Source of the DNA: Panacibacter ginsenosidivorans
GTDB lineage: Bacteria > Bacteroidota > Bacteroidia > Chitinophagales > Chitinophagaceae
NCBI RefSeq assembly: GCF_007971225.1
Contig: NZ_CP042435.1
Coordinates: 1,925,501-1,989,500, forward strand
DNA: 64,000 nt
Direction: 5' to 3'
In this document: in pieces, positions 45,589 to 53,969 of the stretch
Numbering within the stretch: position 1 is the stretch's first letter
How the letters are laid out: every line of letters starts with the position of its first letter
Notes under the pieces: generated by a model
Databases searched by the model: none
Told to the model about the DNA's origin: nothing
What the model saw: only the letters and a program-made list of their open reading frames with translations
Translations under genes and position numbers: made by a program

Positions 45589-46659
45589 ATGTTTATTATA
45601 GACGCACATTTAGACCTGAGCATGAACGCTATGGAATGGAACCGTGATCTGCGTTCTTCTGTTTTTGATATCCGCAAACGCGAAAAAGGATTGACAGATA
45701 AACCAGACAGGGCAAAAGGCACTGTTGCTTTTCCTGAATTACGTAAAGGAAATATCGGGCTTGTGGTAGCAACACAAATAGCAAGATATGTAGCACCTGA
45801 AAACCCTTTACCAGGCTGGCATTCACCACAACAGGCATGGGCCCAAACGCAAGCGCAGCTTGCATGGTATAAAGCAATGGAAGCGGATGGTGAGATGATC
45901 ATGATAAAAGATCTCACCATGTTGGAGCAACACATTTCAATATGGTTAAACGATACATTAAATGAAAAAAAACCAATCGGCTATATATTAAGCCTGGAAG
46001 GCGCGGATTCTCTGGTTACATTGGAAAATTTATATGTTGCGTATCACTATGGATTGCGTGCAATAGGCCCTGCACATTATGGCCCCGGCCGTTATTCAAA
46101 TGGAACAGATGCAACAGGCCATTTGAACGAGCAAGGTAAAACCTTATTGAAGGAAATGGAAAAGCTCAATATCATTCTTGATGCAACACATTTATGCGAT
46201 GATGCATTCTGGGATGCCATGGAAATATTTAACGGCCATATTTGGGCAAGCCATAATAATTGTCGTGCCCTGGTAGATCATAACAGGCAGTTTAGTGATG
46301 AGATGATCAATGCATTGGTAGCAAAAGGTGCAGTAATTGGTGCAGCCCTCGACGCATGGATGATGGTACCCGGCTGGAAAAGAAATAGCTCAACTCCTGA
46401 GAATATGCAATGCAACCTTGAAAAAATGATAGATCATATTGACCATATCTGCCAGCTTGCAGGAAACAGTTTACATGTTGGTATAGGTACAGACCTTGAT
46501 GGCGCATTTGGCAAAGAGCAATGCCCTTATGATCTTGAAACTATTGCAGACCTGCAGAAATTACCTGACCTGTTTAAGGCAAGGGGTTACAGCAAAGCGG
46601 ATATTGAAAACATAATGCATAGCAACTGGCTGCGGTTTATAAGAAACGCCTGGAAGTAA
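45589..46659 (+). CDS. Membrane dipeptidase-like metallohydrolase (peptidase M19)
   Basis: 356 residues, cytoplasmic (no signal). Renal-dipeptidase fold with metal ligands in the N-terminal IIDAHLDLS, Glu in ILSLEGADSL, His in LDATHLCDDAF, His in IWASHNNCRA and Asp in VGIGTDLDGAFG. The family hydrolyses dipeptides, often with D-residues. The catabolic neighbours make a role on another amide substrate possible. Five bases separate it from the convergent LacI gene. Confidence 0.88.
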   Translation: MFIIDAHLDLSMNAMEWNRDLRSSVFDIRKREKGLTDKPDRAKGTVAFPELRKGNIGLVVATQIARYVAPENPLPGWHSPQQAWAQTQAQLAWYKAMEADGEMIMIKDLTMLEQHISIWLNDTLNEKKPIGYILSLEGADSLVTLENLYVAYHYGLRAIGPAHYGPGRYSNGTDATGHLNEQGKTLLKEMEKLNIILDATHLCDDAFWDAMEIFNGHIWASHNNCRALVDHNRQFSDEMINALVAKGAVIGAALDAWMMVPGWKRNSSTPENMQCNLEKMIDHIDHICQLAGNSLHVGIGTDLDGAFGKEQCPYDLETIADLQKLPDLFKARGYSKADIENIMHSNWLRFIRNAWK

Positions 46660-46664
46660 AATTA

Positions 46665-47693
46665 TTAAACATGCATGGCAACAGGAAGTGCAGATTTTCT
46701 GATAATTAATTCACCATCCATTTTTATTTGAGATATCTTATTGTTCCTGTTAATATTTTCCAGTAAAATTTTTGTAGCGGTTTGTCCCATTTCGTGCAGG
46801 GGCTGCTTTATATAAGTAAGTGCAGGACGAAAAAGATCTAATGCATCGCTTTCATCAAAGCTTACAATGCCAAGCTCTTCAGGAATTTTTATGTTATGGT
46901 TGTTTATATACCTTAAGCCGTCCGTAGTAAGTGCATTCGATGCAAACAAAATTGCATCCACAGGTTCTTTCATTAATAACAAACTACTCATGGCTTTCTC
47001 AACACCTTCTCTTGCATTGTTGTAACAAACCTCCCGTATCCAGTTTTTTTTTATTTCTATATGATGTTGTTTTAATGCAGAGAGATATCCATTCTTCCTT
47101 TCAACAAGATTATGCAGCTTGCTTTGATAGGTAATTAACCCAATTTTTTTGTAAAAAGAATTCAGCAGATAAGTGGTTGCTTCATGGGCCGCTTTAAAAT
47201 TATCTATAGTAACATAGCTTGTTTTCAATTCAGGGAAGTAACGGTCAACCAACACAAAAGGAATACCTTCCTGCTCAAGATATTTGATCTGTTCAATAGA
47301 ATTATCGACCGGTGCAATTATTAAACCATCCACTTGCCGGTTAATAAATGTATCTATCAGCTTTTGAGATTTTTGCGCGTCTTCATCAGAACTTCCAAAG
47401 ATCACCGTATATCCGTTTTTGTCAGCTTCATCTTCTATAATACGTGCCAGTGAAGATGAAAAGGGGTTTGCAATATCTGACACAATAAGTCCGATGGTAA
47501 AAGTTCTGTTCGTCTTAAGGCTTTTTGCAATCTGGTTAGTTCTGTAGTTTAATGCCTTTGCTGTATCCCTTATTTTTGTAGCAACCTCTTTGTTTATCCT
47601 TCCCTCCTTCTTATTATTCAACACATAAGAAACAAGTGCTATAGAAACACCCACTTTTTGAGCTATATCTTTTAACGATACTTTCCTTTTCAT
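46665..47693 (-). CDS. LacI family transcriptional regulator
   Basis: 342 residues. N-terminal helix-turn-helix SLKDIAQKVGVSIALVSYVLNNK (about 4-26) with hinge helix, followed by a periplasmic-binding-protein-like sensor domain (TIGLIVSDIANPFSSSLARIIEDEA to the end). It probably responds to a sugar or sugar acid and controls the genes around it. Two perfect 14-16 base palindromes in the divergent upstream gap are its likely operators, so it should also regulate itself. The effector is unknown; KDG or glucuronate fit the neighbourhood. Confidence 0.92.
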   Translation of the reverse strand: MKRKVSLKDIAQKVGVSIALVSYVLNNKKEGRINKEVATKIRDTAKALNYRTNQIAKSLKTNRTFTIGLIVSDIANPFSSSLARIIEDEADKNGYTVIFGSSDEDAQKSQKLIDTFINRQVDGLIIAPVDNSIEQIKYLEQEGIPFVLVDRYFPELKTSYVTIDNFKAAHEATTYLLNSFYKKIGLITYQSKLHNLVERKNGYLSALKQHHIEIKKNWIREVCYNNAREGVEKAMSSLLLMKEPVDAILFASNALTTDGLRYINNHNIKIPEELGIVSFDESDALDLFRPALTYIKQPLHEMGQTATKILLENINRNNKISQIKMDGELIIRKSALPVAMHV

Positions 47694-47725
47694 AGCAAGA
47701 ATCCATTGTAAGATGGTAATACAAA

Positions 47726-47739
47726 TTTAAACGTTTAAA
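47726..47739. promoter_or_regulatory. LacI-type operator O1
   Basis: TTTAAACGTTTAAA, perfect palindrome with the central CG typical of LacI-family sites, 33 bases upstream of the regulator's start. Confidence 0.8.
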
Positions 47740-47869
47740 CAATATGCTTTAAAATAAAAGATATAATAGCTGTAAATCACGTGTTTATAAAGACTAACAT
47801 ATCTAAAATCAGGTCTGTCAACTCTGCAGTATTCAATAGAGTCAGGCATTTGGCACAATAGTTGAATCT

Positions 47870-47885
47870 GTTTAAACGTTTAAAC
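47870..47885. promoter_or_regulatory. LacI-type operator O2
   Basis: GTTTAAACGTTTAAAC, a perfect 16-base palindrome with the same core as O1. It covers the -33 region of the promoter whose -7 box TATATTTG is at 47896-47903, so binding should block transcription of the downstream genes. Confidence 0.85.
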
Positions 47886-47933
47886 AAATAATGCATATAT
47901 TTGCATCATCAAATAACTAAAAAACTGAAGTAT

Positions 47934-48227
47934 ATGGACAAGTATAAAAATGTGGGATTGATAGAATGCAGGGACCATGGACCGGTTTTACAAATGTCAG
48001 AAACAAGCAAACTAAATGGCTACAACATAAAAAAGGTTTACCTCAATAACAATATATCCGAAAAAGAAGTAAAGGACCAATACCCGCAGGCAGAAATAGT
48101 AAACGATACCAGATCAATCATCAATGATGCATTAATTGATCTAGTAATTGTTTCCTCGCCGCATGATGCGGACATGGATATTGTGGGCGAAGTACTGGAA
48201 GCAGGAAAATATGTAAGAGTAATATAA
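47934..48227 (+). CDS. Stand-alone NAD-binding-like domain (Gfo/Idh/MocA N-terminal half)
   Basis: 97 residues from the ATG at 47934 (MDKYKNVGLIECRDHG). The end, DLVIVSSPHDADMDIVGEVLEAGKYVRVI, resembles beta-alpha-beta segments of the Gfo/Idh/MocA oxidoreductase N-terminal domain, where a longer enzyme would continue with EKP. Here the frame stops right after that strand, with no C-terminal domain in any nearby frame. The first strand lacks the GxGxxG loop. It may be a regulatory ligand-binding protein or a degraded enzyme. It is directly under operator O2. Confidence 0.6.
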   Translation: MDKYKNVGLIECRDHGPVLQMSETSKLNGYNIKKVYLNNNISEKEVKDQYPQAEIVNDTRSIINDALIDLVIVSSPHDADMDIVGEVLEAGKYVRVI

Positions 48228-48380
48228 AAATTTTGTAATCAGTTTATAGATCGCTATTAAACATTGTTGTGTCACTCACTTGTACGTTCATAAAGTAGCT
48301 CAGCAGAGATATATAGTACAAGCGTGCGACGCAACAGGCGATGACATAAAATACCACTGCCGGGTACCAAAGAATAAAGG
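48228..48380. repeat. Interspersed repeat, full element (B/A)
   Basis: CTATTAAACATT block, core B at 48266-48285, 30-base loop, core A variant reversed at 48316-48335, GGCGATGACATAAAATAC, CTGCCGGGTACC. Nested in the bracket opened at 45534. Confidence 0.92.
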
Positions 48381-48396
48381 CAGAAAAATTTAAACC

Positions 48397-48425
48397 AATA
48401 CTGTGAATATAAGTAAAGCAGTATT
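48397..48425 (+). promoter_or_regulatory. Leader hairpin before the MGS-like gene
   Basis: AATACTG/CAGTATT 7-base perfect stem with a 15-base loop, 27 bases before the terminator hairpin at 48452. Confidence 0.35.
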
Positions 48426-48451
48426 TGAAAAAAATATTATAAAAAAACGAT

Positions 48452-48480
48452 TGCCTGCACTTATGGTGCAGGCATTTTTT
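48452..48480 (+). terminator. Rho-independent terminator in the leader of the MGS-like gene
   Basis: TGCCTGCAC/GTGCAGGCA stem, 5-base loop, six T. It ends 28 bases before the ATG, so it either ends the upstream transcript or acts as an attenuator. Confidence 0.8.
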
Positions 48481-48507
48481 AAATAAGATACTATGGAAAA
48501 AGGAAAT

Positions 48508-48981
48508 ATGACAACAGTAAAACGAATAGCCATCACAGCGCAGGAGCATAAAAAAACTGAGCTGATAGAATGGTCTTATTTCAAAAGAGAAGCATTGGCA
48601 AAACACCAGTTGATTGCAACAGGCACTACTGCCGATATTATAGAAGGCACTGTAGATGTACCTGTACAAAAAATATTGAGTGGTGCAGTTGGCGGATACA
48701 CACAACTTGCTACAATGATTGAAGAAGGAAAAATTGATGCACTCATTTTTTTCAGTGATGCAATGAAAGATTCTTTCAACAACAGTGATATAAGAAAGTT
48801 GCTGGAACTCGCTATCAGCCACAACATTATTGTTTGTTGTAACCGCACAACAGCAGATTATGTTATGGACTCAATATTAATGAATGAGTCTTACACACCG
48901 GAAGGACCAGCCTATATACCTGCTTCAAAAAAGGGTGCATTAACTGCAGTTGCTGAAGATGAAATAAAACTTGCCGTATAA
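48508..48981 (+). CDS. Methylglyoxal-synthase-like protein, catalytic residues altered
   Basis: 157 residues. The fold and length match MgsA: RIAITAQEHKKTELIEW, IATGTTADIIEG, ILSGAVGGYTQLATMIEEGKIDALIFFSD, NRTTADYVMDS. Against the E. coli enzyme, catalytic Asp71 (GGDQQ) is Tyr64 here, His98 is Asn, and His19 is Gln, while Asp91 and Asp101 remain. It may thus bind a phosphosugar without making methylglyoxal from DHAP. The ATG at 48508 has AAAGGA at a good distance; an ATG 15 bases upstream is less likely. Followed 69 bases later by an MFS gene. Confidence 0.8.
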   Translation: MTTVKRIAITAQEHKKTELIEWSYFKREALAKHQLIATGTTADIIEGTVDVPVQKILSGAVGGYTQLATMIEEGKIDALIFFSDAMKDSFNNSDIRKLLELAISHNIIVCCNRTTADYVMDSILMNESYTPEGPAYIPASKKGALTAVAEDEIKLAV

Positions 48982-49050
48982 AAATTACTGCAAGCATTCA
49001 ATAAACAGTAAGCAGTTTAAACTGGTCACTGTTAAATCAAATAAATAAGT

Positions 49051-50325
49051 ATGAACAAAAAAGGATTTCTCTCTTCGATAAAACCAAGTTTACTTACACT
49101 TACCATTGGCGGGTTTGCTATTGGTATGACGGAATTTATGATGATGGGTGTATTACCTGATGTAGCAAAATCATTACAGGTATCTATACCCACTGCGGGG
49201 CATTTAATATCTATTTATGCATTGGGTGTTGTAATAGGTGCACCATTATTGGTCGCATTATCTGGAAAGTTTGCGCCTAAAAAAGTATTGATGACCTTAA
49301 TGCTGATGTTCTGTGTATTTAATGCGCTGTTTGCATTAGCACCAAACTACGAACTATTAATGGTAGCAAGATTTTTTGCTGGTTTACCACATGGCGCTTT
49401 CTTTGGAATGGGTGCAGTAGTTGCAAGTAAACTTGCAGAACCAGGTAGAGAAGCAAGAGCTGTATCTGTAATGTTTGCAGGATTAACGATTGCAAATATT
49501 ATCGGTGTGCCATTGGGAACTTATATTGGTCACAATCTTAGCTGGAGACTTTCATTCTTCATCATTGCAGCAGTTGCATTGATAGCAGCAGGTAGCATTA
49601 AAAAATGGATGCCCAATGTAAAAGCAGCTTCAGAAAATAGTTTTCGCGACAGCATAAAAGTATTTGGCAAATCAGAGCTATGGCTCATCATTGGCATCTC
49701 TGCAATTGGTACAGGCGGTCTCTTTGCATGGATCAGTTATATAGCCCCGTTGATGACAGAAGTTGCTGGCTTCAACAGTAATATGGTTACAGTTATTATG
49801 ATCATTGCTGGTCTTGGTATGGCTGTTGGTAATTTTATTGGTGGTCGTTTTGCAGACCGCTTTTCACCACTCAAAACAACTGGCACATTGTTGCTTACAA
49901 TGATCGTTGCACTTATCATTGTTGCATTGGTATCTTCATTTCAACCAACAGCAATATTGATGACATTCATTACAGGCGCTATTGCATTCGCCGTAATTGC
50001 GCCTATGCAAATGCTTATGATCAATGCGGCCAGAGGTTCTGAAATGCTTGCCTCTGCTGCATTACAGGCCAGCGCTAATATGGGTAATGCACTTGGTGCA
50101 TTTCTTGGTGGTTTACCGATAGCTGCAGGCTTTGGATATACTTCTCCTGAATATGCAGGTGCTGGTCTTGCATTTATTGGTCTTCTGTTTTGTATTGGTA
50201 TCGGCTACCGAAAAAGAAAAGAGCAGCCTGTTGAGTTGCTGGCAATAACAGAACAGCCAATTACAACAACAGTAAAAACTATTCTTCACAAAAACATAAA
50301 TCATGAAAAAGTTATTCATTCATAA
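49051..50325 (+). CDS. MFS transporter (AraJ / DHA1-like)
   Basis: 424 residues with twelve transmembrane helices. MTEFMMMGVLPDVAKSL and GVVIGAPLLVALSGKFAPKKVL place it in the AraJ/YdhP-type sugar-efflux and drug:H+ antiporter group. The C-terminal tail (about 385-424) is polar and cytoplasmic. Position downstream of the LacI operator and before inositol oxygenase suggests export or uptake of a sugar-like compound, but the substrate is not determinable. Confidence 0.87.
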   Translation: MNKKGFLSSIKPSLLTLTIGGFAIGMTEFMMMGVLPDVAKSLQVSIPTAGHLISIYALGVVIGAPLLVALSGKFAPKKVLMTLMLMFCVFNALFALAPNYELLMVARFFAGLPHGAFFGMGAVVASKLAEPGREARAVSVMFAGLTIANIIGVPLGTYIGHNLSWRLSFFIIAAVALIAAGSIKKWMPNVKAASENSFRDSIKVFGKSELWLIIGISAIGTGGLFAWISYIAPLMTEVAGFNSNMVTVIMIIAGLGMAVGNFIGGRFADRFSPLKTTGTLLLTMIVALIIVALVSSFQPTAILMTFITGAIAFAVIAPMQMLMINAARGSEMLASAALQASANMGNALGAFLGGLPIAAGFGYTSPEYAGAGLAFIGLLFCIGIGYRKRKEQPVELLAITEQPITTTVKTILHKNINHEKVIHS

Positions 50326-50426
50326 AATAAAGAAAGCGTTATTGATATTATTAAAACGACAACCTGTTTCTTATTGGGCAGGTTCTAACTTTCATCATTT
50401 GAAAAAATAATATCACTATCAAAATT

Positions 50427-50462
50427 TAAAAAGGCTATCTCTTTTGCGAGACAGCCTTTTTT
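50427..50462 (+). terminator. Rho-independent terminator
   Basis: AAAAAGGCT-TCTC / GAGA-AGCCTTTTTT stem with one internal mismatch. Ends the MFS transcript. Confidence 0.88.
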
Positions 50463-50469
50463 GTTTTAT

Positions 50470-50618
50470 GAATTTTCTTTGGACCAATCAAAGAATAATT
50501 ATTAAACTTTTGTTGCGTCGCACTCTTGTACTCCTTGTTCATTGCTCAGCAAAATTCCGAACGATGAAGTGAGTGACACAACCTGCGATGCCTTATGCAC
50601 CACAGCTTATAACAAAAT
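50470..50618. repeat. Interspersed repeat, full element (A/B)
   Basis: ATTATTAAACTTTT, core A at 50512-50531, 31-base loop, core B variant reversed at 50563-50582, CTGCGATGCC, ACAGCTTATAACAAAA. In a convergent gap. Confidence 0.93.
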
Positions 50619-51496
50619 CAAAATCTTATTTCAGCAGGCAAATATTTTGCTACCAAATCTTCGTAATATGGTTTCAATTCAGTCCAGTTTGGCGGCGTTG
50701 GATTCTTTGAATAGAGATCATAAGGATTAAACAGCTTTACCCATTTTAGCATTGCACGATCATGATCATCTAATAAATGATCATATGCACCTTCGCGGTG
50801 CCATGCGTAAAATGAATGATAGCGCAGCATATACAAACCTTCTTCAGGAATACGCTCTTTTGCTATATGGTAAATATATTCATCGTGGCCCCAACTCATT
50901 GTTACATTACGCAATCCGCAACCTTCTTCGTAAACACCGTTTTTGGTGCTATACACTTCGTTATTATAATCAGAATTGAGACTAAAGAACTCAGGATAGA
51001 CAACCTTATCGGAGTATGCGCAACCAACAGGGAATGTATCACCAACAACTGCCCATTGTGGCTCACCAAATAAACACAATACTTTACCAAGATCATGAAT
51101 CAAACCAACTGCTACCATCCAGTCGGGATGACCATCTCTGCGTATGGCTTCTGATGTTTGTAACAAGTGCTGAAACTGATCGAGGTCTGTATCTGGATCG
51201 GAATCATCAACGAGTTGATTGAGGAATTCAAATGCACTCCATACCGGCATTTTCTTTTTATCAAACTTCAGGTAATCGTTACGTTTCTGCATCACAAAGT
51301 CATACGTCTGGTATGTATGATTAAGTTTATAGAATTCTTTCACCGTATCCCTGGTAGTATTTTCGTAATCGCGGTATTCTTCTACTGTTTTGTTCTGTAC
51401 GATTGTTTCAGGATCTGGATAGCGGGTAAGTAAATCATCTTCCCATTCATCTAAAGATTCCAATGGGTTTGTTTGCGGCAAGAAATCTGCTTTCAT
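50618..51496 (-). CDS. Myo-inositol oxygenase
   Basis: 292 residues. The di-iron enzyme converts myo-inositol and O2 to D-glucuronate; the family is best known from eukaryotes. All expected ligand motifs occur: RRDGHPDWM, VGLIHDLGKVL (His-Asp), VTMSWGHDEYIYH, MLRYHSFYAWH and LFNPYDLYSK. The start and N-terminal region (TRDTVKEFYKLNHTYQTYDFV) also fit. Product glucuronate would feed the KDG kinase and KDPG aldolase encoded 5 to 7 kb away. Cytoplasmic. Confidence 0.95.
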   Translation of the reverse strand: MKADFLPQTNPLESLDEWEDDLLTRYPDPETIVQNKTVEEYRDYENTTRDTVKEFYKLNHTYQTYDFVMQKRNDYLKFDKKKMPVWSAFEFLNQLVDDSDPDTDLDQFQHLLQTSEAIRRDGHPDWMVAVGLIHDLGKVLCLFGEPQWAVVGDTFPVGCAYSDKVVYPEFFSLNSDYNNEVYSTKNGVYEEGCGLRNVTMSWGHDEYIYHIAKERIPEEGLYMLRYHSFYAWHREGAYDHLLDDHDRAMLKWVKLFNPYDLYSKNPTPPNWTELKPYYEDLVAKYLPAEIRF

Positions 51497-51689
51497 ATTC
51501 TTTGCTTGTTTAAATTTTGCAAAATAAATGTAACTATAAAGTTGAGGAATTTTTGTCAGTATATTTCATACCCGTTAAATTAATGCAGCAGCTTATCTGT
51601 ATCTATTTATCCTGCCTGTACTGATACGCAGGATTTTAATATAGAGGTAAAGAGGTTTTAGTTACATTTAAACAATAAACCGTTCCCAC

Positions 51690-52136
51690 TTGAAAACTGT
51701 ATCCGCATACCTGCTATTCATTAATTGTGCCCTCCTTGGATCTTTTGGGTTACAAAGTAATACCAAACCGGGTACATCTACCGTACATTATACGCACGAT
51801 TTGCAAACTGTTTGTCATCATGATGCTTTACCAGTTTCTGAATATACTTTAACTGACACAGCAAAAGCTGTTTCAGATGCAGAACCGGTTCGTTATAAAA
51901 AGCCACCAAGGCCTTTAAAAATTTTTGATCTTTATCCCAACCCTGCAAATAAGATCATTTATATACATATTACCGGTAAGCAAACAGTTACGCTGCATAA
52001 TGAAGAAGGTAAGCTGATATTCAGGACAGCTATAAGAGAAAAAGCTACTGTAAACCTTAGCCCTTTGCCCGCAGGTAATTATATTCTTACAGATGAAAAA
52101 ACGGGTACCGAAAAGAAGTTTAGTATTGTGCGTTAA
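51690..52136 (+). CDS. Small exported protein that is mostly a T9SS sorting domain
   Basis: 148 residues starting at TTG (no ATG in frame upstream of the conserved part). A hydrophobic signal (about 5-22) is followed by only about 50 linker residues, then a complete type A sorting domain from FDLYPNPANKIIYIHITG to KKFSIVR. There is no passenger domain. It might be a decoy, a regulator or a remnant of a longer exported protein. Stand-alone gene between inositol oxygenase and a half-element. Confidence 0.65.
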   Translation: MKTVSAYLLFINCALLGSFGLQSNTKPGTSTVHYTHDLQTVCHHDALPVSEYTLTDTAKAVSDAEPVRYKKPPRPLKIFDLYPNPANKIIYIHITGKQTVTLHNEEGKLIFRTAIREKATVNLSPLPAGNYILTDEKTGTEKKFSIVR

Positions 52137-52188
52137 ATAATATTCCAGGCATTTTATAAAATTCGCTTTGCTGCTTTTTTTACAGAAA

Positions 52189-52252
52189 GTACAAGAGTGC
52201 GACGCAAGAAAAGTCTAATAGCAGTTATATAGCCGGGTACAAAAAAATTCCT
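52189..52252 (-). repeat. Interspersed repeat, right half, core A
   Basis: Core A reversed at 52189-52207, AAGTCTAATAGCAG, TAGCCGGGTACAAAAAAA. Closes the bracket opened at 45534. Confidence 0.92.
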
Positions 52253-52383
52253 TTCAACTTATATATAAATCTGTCCAGGTTTATTAATTGTACACAGGCC
52301 CGGATAAAGTTGTGCTTATTTTAGTAGTTATTGAACAAACCGTTCCCTTAAATTTGCTCAATTTCTAAATTAACAGTTACGAG

Positions 52384-53154
52384 ATGAATTTTAATTTATC
52401 GCAAATGCCCGCACGTAATCAGCGGCCACGGACTTCAGGCATTACAATGGTTATGGATAAGGGATTGAGCATTACAGAGGTACATAATTTCATGAGCATT
52501 TCTTACCCGCATGTTGATATTGTGAAACTGGGTTTTGGTACATCGTACGTTACACCTAACCTGAGAGAAAAAATTGAAGCATACCAGTCTTACGACATAC
52601 CGGTATATTTTGGCGGTACACTTTTCGAGGCGTTTTTAATTCGCAATCAATTTGAAGATTATATAGCTATCTGCAAAGATTACAAGATCGATTACATGGA
52701 AGTGAGCGATGGTTCGGTTACCATACCGCATGCAGAAAAATGTGGCTATATAGAAAAACTTACCAAACATGGAACCGTACTGAGCGAAGTAGGCAGCAAA
52801 GATGCGGCGCATATTATTCCGCCTTATAAATGGATAGAACTGATGCGTGCAGAGCTGGAAGCCGGTTCTTCTTATGTAATTGCAGAGGCAAGAGAATCTG
52901 GTAACGTTGGCATTTATCGCGGCAGTGGTGAAGTGCGTGAAGGTCTTGTACAGGAAATTCTAACACAGATACCCGGCGAAAAAATTCTTTGGGAAGCGCC
53001 ACAGAAAGGTCAGCAATTATATTTTCTTGAACTACTTGGCTGCAATGTAAACCTTGGCAATATTGCACCGACAGAAGTGATTCCGCTGGAAGCTATGCGT
53101 GTAGGTTTACGCGGAGACACATTTGATCTTTACCTGAATAAAGAAACTGCATGA
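52384..53154 (+). CDS. Phosphosulfolactate synthase (ComA family)
   Basis: 256 residues. ComA adds sulfite to phosphoenolpyruvate to give phosphosulfolactate. Motifs: GITMVMDKGLS, VDIVKLGFGTSY, VYFGGTLFEAF, MEVSDGSVTIP, EARESGNVGIYRG and LGNIAPTEVIPLEAMRVGLRGDT. In Bacteroidota this may serve sulfonate or sulfonolipid metabolism rather than coenzyme M; that is inference. A -7 box TAAATTTG is at 52349-52356. Overlaps aroE by four bases. Confidence 0.9.
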   Translation: MNFNLSQMPARNQRPRTSGITMVMDKGLSITEVHNFMSISYPHVDIVKLGFGTSYVTPNLREKIEAYQSYDIPVYFGGTLFEAFLIRNQFEDYIAICKDYKIDYMEVSDGSVTIPHAEKCGYIEKLTKHGTVLSEVGSKDAAHIIPPYKWIELMRAELEAGSSYVIAEARESGNVGIYRGSGEVREGLVQEILTQIPGEKILWEAPQKGQQLYFLELLGCNVNLGNIAPTEVIPLEAMRVGLRGDTFDLYLNKETA

Positions 53155-53894
53155 TACGGGAATACGGATTGATCGGTTATCCACTCTCACATTCTTTTTC
53201 ACAAAAATATTTTACGGAAAAGTTTCATCGTGATGGGATTCATGATGCAATTTTTCATGCTTTCCCCATACCAACAATCGATTACTTACCGCATTTGATT
53301 GAAGAGCATCCGTTATTAAAGGGTTTTGCCATCACTATTCCATACAAAAGAGAAGTGATGCAATTTCTCGATACTAAAACAGAAGCTGTAGAAAAAATGC
53401 AGGCCTGCAATTGTGTTTCCATCCGGCATGGTAAACTACACGGTTATAACACAGATGTTTATGGATTTGAACAATCTTTTATCAGGTACCTGAAGCCTCA
53501 TCATACAAAAGCATTGATACTTGGTACGGGTGGTGCTTCTTCCGCCGTTGCATTTGTACTGGATCATTTACACATTGACTATCGTTATGTATCGCGTCAT
53601 CGTGATGTGGACAGGCATATTCTTGGTTATGCTGACATTAGTGAAAACATGTTAAGCCTTTATACCGTTATTATCAATTGCACACCGTTGGGCACTTATC
53701 CAAAAGTTGATGAAGCACCTGAAATACCTTACCAATTGCTAACAGAGAAACATTACCTGTTTGACCTGGTGTATAATCCTCCTAAAACTAAATTTCTTTC
53801 TTTAGGAGAAAAGCAGGGCGCGGCTGTTCAAAATGGTTATGATATGCTGATCTTGCAGGCAGAAGAGAATTGGAAATTATGGAATGAAGAATAA
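53151..53894 (+). CDS. aroE: Shikimate dehydrogenase
   Basis: 247 residues; reduces 3-dehydroshikimate to shikimate with NADPH. GLIGYPLSHSFSQKYF, KGFAITIPYKREV with the catalytic Lys, NTDVYGFEQSF with the Asp, and the dinucleotide loop ILGTGGASSAVAF. It ends slightly short of typical AroE but all domains are present. The ATG overlaps the stop of the ComA-like gene, so both are translated together, linking PEP-derived pathways. Confidence 0.93.
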   Translation: MIREYGLIGYPLSHSFSQKYFTEKFHRDGIHDAIFHAFPIPTIDYLPHLIEEHPLLKGFAITIPYKREVMQFLDTKTEAVEKMQACNCVSIRHGKLHGYNTDVYGFEQSFIRYLKPHHTKALILGTGGASSAVAFVLDHLHIDYRYVSRHRDVDRHILGYADISENMLSLYTVIINCTPLGTYPKVDEAPEIPYQLLTEKHYLFDLVYNPPKTKFLSLGEKQGAAVQNGYDMLILQAEENWKLWNEE

Positions 53895-53952
53895 TTTTTG
53901 TGAGTAAGCTTTTTGTTCTTTACTCATCGCCTGTTGTGTCACTCACTTATAC
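53893..53952 (+). repeat. Interspersed repeat, left half, core B
   Basis: TTTTTGTGAGTAAGCTTTTTG, ACTCATCGCCT, core B (TTATAC variant) at 53933-53952. The pair partner is at 55241 across one gene. Confidence 0.9.
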
Positions 53953-53969
53953 GTTCCGCTCTTCATTCA

